The notes under the pieces are model-generated. The model saw only the letters and a list, made by a program, of their open reading frames with translations. It was not told the origin of the DNA and searched no databases. Positions 20,901-32,900 of a stretch of 64,000 nucleotides of DNA are shown one piece after another. Within the stretch, counting starts at the first letter, position 1. Each line of letters opens with the position of its first letter. The stretch spans positions 1,773,533 to 1,837,532 of the forward strand of contig OY762939.1 of assembly GCA_963666965.1 (NCBI GenBank). The letters are read 5' to 3'. The position numbers and the translations under genes are program-made. Source of the stretch: Proruminimicrobium sp963666965. GTDB lineage: Bacteria > Elusimicrobiota > Endomicrobiia > Endomicrobiales > Endomicrobiaceae.

Positions 20901-23900
20901 TGGTTGAATATGTTGAGTTGCTTACTGTTTCAGCATAATTATTATTTGTAAAATTAACACCTGCTCCGTCAGGCGACAAAAATTCAACAAAAATTTCAGA
21001 CATTTCAGGACTTACTCCCAAAGGCTGTAAAATAAAGCGTTTGAGAGCTCCTTCTTTAAACCATTCTTCAAAGGCACCTTGTCCTACTCTTTGAACAGAT
21101 TCGATAACTCCATTATTGCCGAGTTGCTGAATTTTTTCAACTGCATTTGCCAATTTGCTTCCTGTCGTAGTGCCCTTTATTAGTGAAACTGCTCCTTCTT
21201 TCAAAGAATTACTAAATAAACCTTTTAGTCCGCTGCCGATTCCCTGAGCCAAAGGCATACCTAAAAACATAACAAGACCAAACTGCAAACTCTGTCCGGG
21301 ATTAACTGCAATAATATTGCCTTGTTGTCCTGCACTTCTTATGTCCTCAAAAACTCCTTTGAAGAAACCTGTAACTATATTATTGCCTTTCCAAGTATTC
21401 GACCAACCGACAAGACCGTCTCCAAATAAAGCCCCCATAGAATTCATTGCAACATTCAATTGGAACATAGAAAACATATGAGATGAAAATCCTTGTAACG
21501 CACCCGCCCAAGCAGTCAAACTTGAACTAATAGTGCCGCCTATGCCGCCTCCGAATAATAATGTCTGTGCATTTCTCAAAGTGCCTAACAATCCCGACTG
21601 TCCCTGTATTATTCCGTCTTTTAATACCCCTGCATTTCCCAATATACTTTTTCCGAAATTTATAAATCTTTGGCCTATACTTACGCTTGTTTTCGCCGTA
21701 TCTGTTGCCGTTTTTGCCATATTTACAAGGTTGGTTAAATTTGTCATGGAAGTCTGCAATCCTGAAATATTGAGACCCATACCTTGTAATGTTTCCAAAG
21801 TTTTTCCCAAATCCTTTATCGATTGAGTAACATCTTTACCTGCTTTAATTGCTTTTGAAATAGATTCTACTTCTTTTAATGCACCGGCCACTGCTTTAAC
21901 TTGACTTGCTGTTGTTGCGCCGGCCTGTAAAGATGCCGACATTGTCTTTGCCGCTCCGCCTATCCTTACCGGGAAAGCTATTGACAATATACCCGCTCCT
22001 ACATTCAGCCATGCACTTAAACTTCCTACGCCTTCAGCTTTAAACCCATCATATGCATTCATAGCGGCCTGACTTGCAAAATAAGCCGTTACCAAAGCTG
22101 ATGCCATTATGGAAGCCGTCGTTGCCACTGATGTTCCAAAAGAAACTGTAAGACCTGTTGCGATAACTGCGCCAAGCCCCGCCGAAGTTCCTCCTAATGC
22201 AGGTATAAATGCTGCGGCGCCCAGACCGCCTGTACAAATAGTAACAGCTATTGCAACAGCTCCGACAAGCCCGCTTATAGCAGCTTTACCGGCAAGTCCC
22301 TGTTGAACAACATCTTCATATTTTTTATTAAACATCATTGAAGCAGACCAATTCAATATCTGATTTTTTGAGAAATGTTCATCCCAGCCGTTCTGAGCTA
22401 TATCTACTCCGCTCATAACCCATCCTGCGCCTGTGAAAGCACCTAATGTTTTTGTAAAGGCATTTCCAAGTTTTTCCCAACTGAATTCTCCGCTAAATAA
22501 ATCAGCAATAGCATTTCCGGCCTGTACAAAAGGATCGGCTACAAAACCGACTATGCTGCCAAGGAATCCGCCTACAGCCTGCAGAGTACCGGCGAACCAA
22601 TTTTTCGAAATCGATATATCTGCGACATTTGTATTAACGTGTCCTTCCCAGAAACCAAATTCAACTCTGTTTTTGGAATCGTTATATGTTCCGCTTCCAA
22701 ATACATAACTATTATTCCCGGTTACAGGCTTATATTCTGATTTCCATGATGCAGTTTCAGGATAATATTCATTAGGACCTATATATTTCGAATCTATTGT
22801 TGATACTATTTTGTTGCCTGCCTGGTCAGTCATAGTCCTTTCTACGCTGACACCTTCCGTTTTAATATCTCCGTCTTCAATAGCTTTTGCTACTGCTCCG
22901 GCCAATTCATATAATTTAGTGTCTTTTTTTAACAAGAATGTAACATTAGCTTCAGGCCCGACATTAACATTGTAACTTACTCCATAAACATCTTTAACTC
23001 CGCTGTTTGTCAATGTCTGATTACCTGAAGATTCTACCTTAGAACCGGCAACTAATGTTAATTCGGTACCTGCAATAAAATTGGAGAATGTAGGTTTAAA
23101 ACTATCCTTTGGTCCAACCATTGCGTTAAATGTTACATCAAATTGAGCATCATAATCGCCTGTCGTTCCCAAAGTTATATCTTTGCCGACTACAGTTGCA
23201 GTTACTCTTGTATTAACTATGTCTGTCGATTCGGCCTCCGATCCTTCGCCTTCTCCGTCCGGCACGTTTATATCGCCTTTCATTGTTATTTGCTGATCGC
23301 CTGTAAGAGTCAATCTTGCAGTAACACTTAAACCGTTGGCATCAATTGACGAACCCATAATTTGATAATTTAATGTTATTTTTATTGGGTTCCCGTATTG
23401 ATCTTGCGTTCCGCTGTCAAATTCACCTGAGAATACAACATCGCTCAAAACAGCTTTTCTTGTTTCAGTCATCATTTCATCAGGAAGCAACATTGCATAT
23501 TTAGCACCGTCTTTCTTAGCCTGCTCAAATTCTGCCCTTGTAAAAAGTTGGTTCTCATGCAGGAATTCATCTCTTGTCATGCCTGCATAATCTTCTCCGC
23601 CTTTACCGTTTTTCATGTCTTCCAAATAGGCATCAACGTCTGCTTCTGTTTTTACATACATTCCTGTTTCTTCGTTATACGTACCGGTTCCGCCGTATAA
23701 AAGTGCTGATAAATATTCTTCATAAGTATTATAACTTGACAACTGTTGTTCATAAAGATGCCCTACTCCGCCTGCTTCAACAAGTTTTTCCCATGCTTCA
23801 TCATTTGAAAGAGCAACCTTTATTTCATCCTCATTAACAAGATACAAACCGCCTTTTGAACTGTCATATCCTATTTCTGCCGGGAAAGATTTTCCGTCAA

Positions 23901-26900
23901 TTGTTCCCTGTATTGTTATTGTATCTTTAGAAATAATTTTACCTTTGCCGTCTTCATAAACAAAAGTAAATTCTAATTCTCCCGATTGTAATACATTTTG
24001 ACTGCCTAAACTTACCTCTGTTTTTATTTCATTTAATGAACTATTTTCTATACCAAAAGCCCTTACCGCATCTCCTTCATTGATAGTAAAGACCGTATTT
24101 CCGTCACCCGTATCCCATGTTTTAGCTTCTGTTCCGTCTTTGTGCAAATTGTTATCAAAGAATGTATACGCTTTTGTATACTCTTCAGGATATGAATAAC
24201 TATATTCGCCTGTTGTTTTATCATAAGTGCATTTTATTGTTCCGTTTAGTGTTTCTCTTTCAACAAGTTTTTCGCCGTTTTCACCTGTGGCGAGAATTAC
24301 TTCATTTATATAATCTTTCCCAACGATCTCTTTAATAATATACTGACCGTTTTTATCGGTTGCGACAACATTGTATCCCTGTATATTTTCTGTTGCAAAA
24401 TAAACAGATTTTGTTCCCTGAACGTTTCCGTCGGTAATTTGGTATATTGAACTTATACCCGAAGCATTCAATTCCATTACCACTCTGCTGCCGTCTGCTG
24501 ACCATTTTACCATTGTAGCAGAAGTGCCGTTTGCGGTAAGAACTTCTTTTTTGACTCCGTCAACTTCTATAAATTTTATATTGACTGTCCCGATAACAAG
24601 TCCGTAATTATAATGCCATGATCCTTCATTAAGGACTGACTTATCTGCAAATATCGAACCCTGCGAGAAAAATACCGATTTGTCGGTTGAATCGCTATAG
24701 TTGAAAAATACGCCAGTAGTTTTCCAGCCGGCAGCCTTTGTGGCTTCATCAATATTTGAAGTGTCTATAATATTGCCGTTTTTATCTACTCCCAAAGCTG
24801 TTCCTCTGAAATAAGAATCAGCTTCCTGAGCTTCAGTTCCGGACGCCTGAGTTCCGCCGCCGCTTGAAGCCTGAACATACATATCTTTTACATAAACGTC
24901 GCCTTTAATTACAGATATGCTTCCGTCTGAACCAAGACTTATTTTTGCACCTGCAAGTATCGTAAATGTCGTTCCGTTATAAGAGCCAACAAGTTCCGAA
25001 GTTTCATAAGAATTCTGTCCGTCTGAAACTGTATTGCCGTTGCCGGCCAGTTCGAAATACGTATCGCCGAATTTTGAATAACTGCCTGATTTTAGATTAA
25101 GCGTTATCGATCCGACGTTAAGAGAATTCCACGTTGTATTTTCATTTGTTATCGCCGTTACTCCGGATTTGCTTAAAATATTTTCTATAGTTATAAATTC
25201 GCCCGTTGCAAATTTAATATTTTTAAACGATGTTCCTTCTGCAGATATCCAGCCTTCCGGCATATCATAACTTGAAACCGTCAAATCGCTCAGAGCTTTG
25301 AAAGCCAATACTTTTTGCCCGTTGTCTATGGTTTGCAGACTTATATTAAACGACGCGCCTTTTGCCAAAACAGCGCCGTTTGTAAGAGCGAAATCATCTC
25401 CCGTAACCGTTGCGTTGATTGCGTCCTGAGGTATTGTTGAATTTGCAACTGTTCTCATCATTGTATCAAGCATAGTCATGGCATTAGATGAGATATTGCC
25501 CGTTATTAATCCGGTGTAATCAAGTTTTTCAAGTCCTGTGACGCTTAATCCGGCATCTTTGAATGCCGTTTCAAGATTGGTCTGTGCCTGCAATGGATCA
25601 TTAAATGTAAATTTCGCAGTCGCATCGGCATTCCATGTTCCGCCGCTGAATGTATAATTACCGGCCTGAGTTTTTACTATTCCGCCGGCAGACTGAAGCT
25701 GCGATCCGGACCACGCCGTAGTTCCTTCTCCTATTATAACAGCCGTTCCTGAGTTAAATGTAAGAACAGAATTTAAACCCGAAAGAGTAGTCTGTCCTGC
25801 TATAGACTGATCTATAATACCTGAAGTATTAACTTTCGGCATTGCCCCGCCGGTTTCTGTAGTCTGAGCACCGGTCTGCAGATTTATCTCGGTATATGTT
25901 GCACCTGCTTTTGTATTTACAAAATCAAAACTTCCAGAGAACGAAAAACCGGATTCTGAAACTGTAACACCTATGTTTGTGATATACCCCTGATAATCTG
26001 TTTTTACTTCTATTTTCTCGGTTGAATAATTATTCAAAGAGAATGCTGAAGAAGCAGAATCCGTCATCTGAGCGGTTACAGCGCCTGCAAGATTAACATG
26101 AAGATCATATGTGCCGTTATAAGTACCTGTTAAAGCCTCTGTATTAGGAACTAATCCCGAATTTATTACTCCGGTAAATACTACATCTCCCGTCGATCCT
26201 ATTGATATTGTTTTTATAAAATCTGTCTTAAGAGCTTCCGCAGAACCTGTTTTGCCTACAGAATAAGCCGCAAAAAGAGTGTCTGCCAAACCGTTATAAT
26301 CCATATTTAACTGAGTGTAAACAGACTGTTGATACTTGTCCATATATTCATTTACAAGATTTACTCTCCACTCAGTTTTATCAAGATGGTTAGGATCGCT
26401 TGCAGGCAGATTCATTCTATTATTAATATCCTGCCATGTCTGCAAGTTTGTCTGAGCGTTAAATATGCTGTAAGCCTCAGATGCTGCTTTAGACAGTTTT
26501 TGATATTCAGGATCATACTGCATTGCATAATAACCGTATGATGAGTTCCCGTAACCTTTCTTGTTTACATAATCTGTAAGAGCCTGCTGAGCCGCAGTAT
26601 ACTGCTGGCCGGAGGGCATTTGGAGTCTTGCATTATAAAGTTGTTCCGATGTCGTCTGAATCTGGGCTTCAAGACTACTAATTCTTGTCTGAAGAATTCT
26701 GTAATAATCGCCGGCTCCTGAAAAATGTCCCATTCCCTTAAGAGCATCCAAATCACTTTTTGCTTTTGTAAGTTCGCTTTGAAGCGTCGTCAGATTAGTA
26801 GAGAGATTTTGCATATTTTCAAGCTGTTTCTGCTGCTGGTAAATTGAATAAGATTTATTTTTTATGGCTTTATCGGTCTGTGTTGTGGATGAGAATAAAC

Positions 26901-29900
26901 CTGTTTTAGAATTAAATGAAACGCCTGTTCCGCTAGCTGAAGTATAACCGTAATAAGTTCCGTATTTCAAAAGTGAACCGGTATTAACGGCAGATTTCCA
27001 ATCTTTTACATTTCCTGTTCCTTTCAATTTTGCCGTATAATTTCCCTGTTGTACGGTTGCGCCGTCAATATAGGTAAGTTTGTTTCCGGCAGCATTTATC
27101 TTTATGCCGGTAATATATGTTGCGGTTAACTTTCCGTCAGCACTTTCAACATATACTATTGCGGTATTTTTCTTAGAATCGGCAAATGTTCCGCCGCTGA
27201 ATTTTCCGGTAGACGCATTAAACTTAACTCCGTTTTTGGTTGTTATTATAATACCGTCTATTTCCATACTGTAGGCAATAGTGCTGGTATTGACTGCCGA
27301 CTTCCAGCTGCCGAGTTTTCCGCCGCCTCTTAAAGTTGCGCTGTAATTGCCTTGTTGTATCTGAGCACCGTCGGTGAATCTCAGATAGTCAAATTTTTCC
27401 GACTTATCCCATGCAACTTCAATGCCGGTTATCCATGTTCCTGTCGCGGCATCATATGCGGAATATTTGTCTTTATTTGCATTTATCGTTTTCGCATCAA
27501 ATTTCGAACCGAAAGTTCCCGTTTTCTTATCAAAAGTTATTCCGAACGATGTTCTCATCTGATAAGAAGGTCCGCCGTTTACAAATGTCCCGTATACCGT
27601 AGCATTTGCAACCGTGCCGTCTTTATTTAAAAACAATCCGTTCGTCCATTTCTCAACGCTGCCCGTGCCTGATAAAGTCCCTACATATCTTACGCCTTTT
27701 GAATCTGTATAATCAAAACTTGCTCCGTCTATATAATTTATTGTGCCGTTTGAGGCTATGTTAATGCCGGTTATCCATGCTCCGTTTTCGGTCATAACGG
27801 CATATTCAGATTTATTTGCGTTTATGGTTGTAATATCAAATTTTACGCCGCCGAAAGTTTTTGCTGTTTTATTGAAAGTTATGCCGAACGATGTTCTCAT
27901 CTGCTTGTCGCCGAACATTCCGTATGCCATAAAACCCGAAACGGTATTATCAGCATTAAACTGCAAACCGCTGGTCCATTTTTCTATAGGCCCTGTTCCG
28001 CTGAGCGTACCGACATATCTGACTCCGTTTACAGTTACGTCAACTTGTGCTCCGTCTATGTAACTTATATAGTCGTAATCATTATGACGGTTCCATTGAA
28101 CAGTTATTCCGGTTATCCAAACGCCGTCCTGCAATACTGAGTATTCATTTTTATTTGCATTTATGGTTTTTGCGTCAAATTTTGCGCTAAATTTCCCGTT
28201 GCTGAATTTGATTCCGTAAGAAGTCCTGATCGGATAAGAAGGTCCGCCGTTTACAAATGTACCATAAGCAACAGTATCTTTAACCGTACCGTCTGTATTG
28301 AATTTGAGTCCTTTTGTCCAGTCGGAAACACTGCCTGTCCCTTTCAAGGTGCCTACGTATCTTACGCCGCTTGCATCCGTATAATCAAAACTTGCTCCGT
28401 CTATATAATTTATTGTGCCGTCTGATGCTACTTTTATTCCGGTTATCCATGCTCCGTTTTCAAGTATCGCAAAATCTTCTTGATGGGCATTAATTGTAGA
28501 TGCATTAAAAGTAACGCCAAAACTTTTTGCCGTTTTATTGAATGTTATTCCGTATGTGGTTCTTATCTGTCTTTCGCCGAACATACCGTATGCCATAAAG
28601 TTGGCAACAGTACCGTCTGAATTTATTTTTACGCCGTCTGCCCAGTTTTCTATTTTACCGCTTCCGGACAGAGTTCCCACATATCTTACTCCGTCAACTG
28701 TTACGTCTATCTGAGCTCCGTCTATATAATTTAAATAGTCAAATTTACCTTCGGCATTCCACTTTACCTCAACTCCCGTTATCCAAACGCCGTCCTGCAA
28801 TACTGAATATTTATCTTTATTTGCATTTATTGCTTCTGTATTAAATACAACGCCGCCGAAAGTTTTTGTATTCTTATCAAATTTTATTCCGAACGATGTT
28901 CTCATCTGATAAGACGCACCGCCGTTAGCAAATGTGCCGTAAGCTATTGCATTTGCGACTGTTCCGTCAGAATTATATTTCAAACCCTTAGTCCAGTCGG
29001 CCAATTTTCCGGTTCCGCTTAGAGCCCCCATATATCTGACGCCGTTAACTGTAACATCATACTGTGCACCGTCGATATATTTAAGGCTGCCGCCTGAAAC
29101 TTCTATTCCTGTTATCCAAACGCCGTCCTGCAATGCCGCAAACTTTTCTTTATTTGCATTTATTGTTGATGCGTCAAATTTTGCGCCGAATACTCCGGTT
29201 TCTTTGTCAAAAGTTATTCCAAACGTAGTTCTTACCTGAGTACTGCCGTATTTTCCGTATGCAACTGTATTGGCAACAGTATTGTCATCGTTATATGATA
29301 ATCCTCCGGTCCATTCGTTTAAACTGCCTGTACCCGATAAAGTGCCTACATATCTTACGCCTTTTGAATCTGTATAATCAAAACCTGCTCCGTCTATATA
29401 ATTTATTGTACCGTCTGATGCTACTTTTATTCCGGTTACCCAAGCGCCGTTTGAAGCAAGCGCCGCATACTGCTGTCCGTGTTCATTAATCGTTGCAACA
29501 TCAAATTTTACGCCGCCAAAAGTTTTTGTTGTTTTATCAAAAGTTATTCCGAACGATGTTCTCATCTGCGTATCGCCGAACATTCCGTAAGCTGCAAAAT
29601 TGGCAACAGTACCGTCAGCGTTATAACTTAACTTGTTGGTCCAATTTTCAATTCTGCCCTTGCCTGTAAGAGTTCCTATATATCTGACTCCGTTTGAAGT
29701 TACGTCAACCTGCGCGCCGTCTATATAATTAATAAAATCATAGCCGCCTATAGGATCCCATGCAACTTCAACTCCCGTTATCCATGCGCCGTTCTGTAAA
29801 ACTGAATATTTATCTTTATTTGCATTAATAGTTGCCGTATCGAATTTTACGCCGCCGAATTTTCCGTCTTTAAACGTTATTGAGAACGATGTTCTCATCT

Positions 29901-32900
29901 GGTAAGAAGCGCCGCCGTTTGAGAATATGCCATACGCAACGGTATTTGCAAGAGTATTATCGGTGTTATATGTCAATCCGCCTGTCCAATTTTTAACATC
30001 TCCGGAACCTTTTAAAGTACCGACATATCTTACGCCATTTTCATCAGTATAATCAAAACCTGCTCCGTCTATATATTTTATTACGCCGTCTGAAGCGACT
30101 TCTATTCCGGTTATCCATGCTCCGTTTTCAAGAACGGCGAAATCAGATTTATGAGCATTGATTGTTTCGGCGTCAAATTTCGCGCCGCCGAATTTTCCGT
30201 TTTTAAACGTTACGCCGAATGAAGTTCTCATCTGCGTATCGCCGAGCATTCCGTAAGCAACAACATTTGAAACCGTGCCGTCGGTATTGAAACTTAATCC
30301 GTCAGACCAGTTTTCTATGCTGCCGGAACCTTTGAGTGTTCCTACATATCTGACTCCGTTTACTGTTACGTCGTATTGCGCTCCGTCAACATAATTAATA
30401 TTTCCGGAGGTTATCTTAATTCCTGTTATCCAAACGCCGTCCTGCAAAACAGCAAATTCATTTTGATGGGCATTTATTGTAGCAACATCAAATTTTACTC
30501 CGAAAGCTCCTGAAGCAGCGTCAAAGGTTATGCCGAATGATGTTCTTACCTGTTTACCGTTAACAATGCTGTATGCAACGGTATTTGCAACCGTTCCGTC
30601 CTTATTGACGTTCAGTCCTTTAGTCCAGTTATCGAGTTTGCCTGTGCCTTTCAATGTTCCGACATATCTTACGCCGTTTGCATCGGTATAATCGTAATTT
30701 GCTCCTTCGGTATAGTTTACTTCTCCAGATACTATCTTGACGCCTGTGACCCATGCTCCGTTAGACGCCAAAGCAGAATACTGATCGCTGTTGGCATTGA
30801 TTGTTGAAGCGTTAAATACTCCGCCGCCGAATTTTCCGTCTTTAAACGTTATCCCGAACGAAGTCTTCATCTGAGTATCGCCGTATTTCCCGAAAGCTAC
30901 AACATTTGCAACTGTACCGTTTGAATTAAAAGAAAGTCCGTCTGTCCAATTTTTTATATTGTGACTGCCGGTTAAAGTTCCGGAATAAGTTATTCCGTCC
31001 ATAACTGTTTTAAACTGGGCGCCGTCTATTGTCTTTGCGTTTCCTGTGCTTACGTCAACTCCGGTTATTATCGTATCTCCGTATACCGCCGTATTATCGC
31101 TTGGATTTGCAAAACTTCCGCCGCTAAATCCGTCTTTATAAGAAAAAGTTACATCGGATGATGTCATTACCAAAACGCCGTCAAAATATTTCTGGCATTT
31201 AGCCGTATTTTTGTCAAAGACGGCAGACCCGAGATTAGTCCAGTCTTTCCCCTTTGCCGTAGCGCTTATGCTGTATGTCTTGCCGTCAGAACCTGAATAC
31301 TGCACATTAAGACTTGCATTATCGTTAACCTGTAAGTTGTATCTCCAGTCCGAACCTATGAAGTCAGTTGTTACAGAAACTTTATCTCCGTTTCCGATAT
31401 CAACTCCGTGTTTTGTAATTGACTGAGGATTTGCCGTGCTGTATGAATAAGTCTGAATCTTGCCAGTATCGATCCATGAGTTGTCAACGTATTCGAATCC
31501 GGAATACAAATCTTTTTTATCTGTAATTTTTATATTTTCCGCTGCGCTTAATACATTTTTATATTCATCGACAAGCGTAGTGCTGCTTCCGCCGCTTCCG
31601 CCTGATTTTGGATCCTGTTTTTCATTATAATATGCGTCATTTAAATCGTATCTCGTTATACTTACGCTTCCGTCGCTTCCGAGAACTGCTTCTTCAAAAG
31701 CTGAAGCTTTTCCGTCTTTTCCGCCGACAAAATCGACAGATTTTGCAACCGCAGCAGTCTGTCCGTTTACGGTTTTAGTGTTCCACTGAGTTACTCTGTC
31801 CAAACTCTGAACGTCAGCCGTAAATTCAAGACCGGTTGAAGTTTTTTGTTTTGTTCCTGCTCCGTCTCCGACGCTGTAAACCATCGCATTTTCTCTGGAA
31901 GCATCAGTATGGAAATTTTCTATAACTACTTTTTTATCGCCGGCATTTACATTTGTAAAATAAACCTGGTCGTTATAAGCCTGCTTAAAGTCGTATTCGA
32001 TCGCCATGGCATGATTATTCGGTTCATAGCCGATATTTTTGGCTGTATATATTTCAGAACCTGCCGCATCATATTTAGTTTCAGATTTAAAATTACCGTT
32101 AGTTTTAAGCCAGTCATTTGCAGCCGTAAATCCTTTGTCATCTATTGTCTGTTGTAATTTGTTATAATCAGTCCCGTCAGCAACTGTTACTATCGTTTTT
32201 GTTCCATCAGTGCCGTATTGGGTCATTGTTCCCTTATTCTGGTCTACAACTACTCCGGCTTTGCCCGTCGAAAGACCAAGAACATTAAACGCAAGATCTT
32301 TCAAAACCTGACCTGCAGCCACAGTTCCGTTCATTATTTTTACGGCCGTGTTTGTCATAGCGTTAAGAGCCTGACTTGCATAATTGCCGTCAAATGTTGC
32401 TCCGGTTGCGTTCAATGCGGCATTTACTGAATTCATAAACGCATTTTTAGCCGCCTGAGTTAATCCTTCTCCCTGAACATCTGTTACTGTGACTTTCGTT
32501 ATTTCCAGTTCGCCTTTATCAACTTTTTTCTTAAACTCGTCATTGCTCATCTCTTGTACTGCTTTTTCTTTTGCTTCTTTTATTTTTTGCTTTTCTGCTT
32601 CTTCCGTACTTGATACGACTTTTGCAGATATGACTGCTGCTTCCTTCAACTTGTCTTCGAATTCTTTCTGCTTCATCTTGGCTATGTTATCTTCCCACGC
32701 CTTCTTAGCAGCTTCTTCCGCAGCTTTCTTTTTAGCAGCATCATCTTCATCCGGAACTTCTACCGCTATTCTCTCTGTTATCTCTATCTCTTCCGTATAC
32801 TTAACTTCAACTTTATATTTATATTCTACCGTTACCGTATATGTTACAGTATAACTGTATGAATGTTCTGATGTCGTTCCGTCCGCATTTTTAACAGTTC

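Noticed and set aside
26890..31035. Regular about 330-bp repeats considered as a CRISPR or satellite array
   Set aside because: Units are protein-coding, in frame, diverged at DNA level and far too long for CRISPR.
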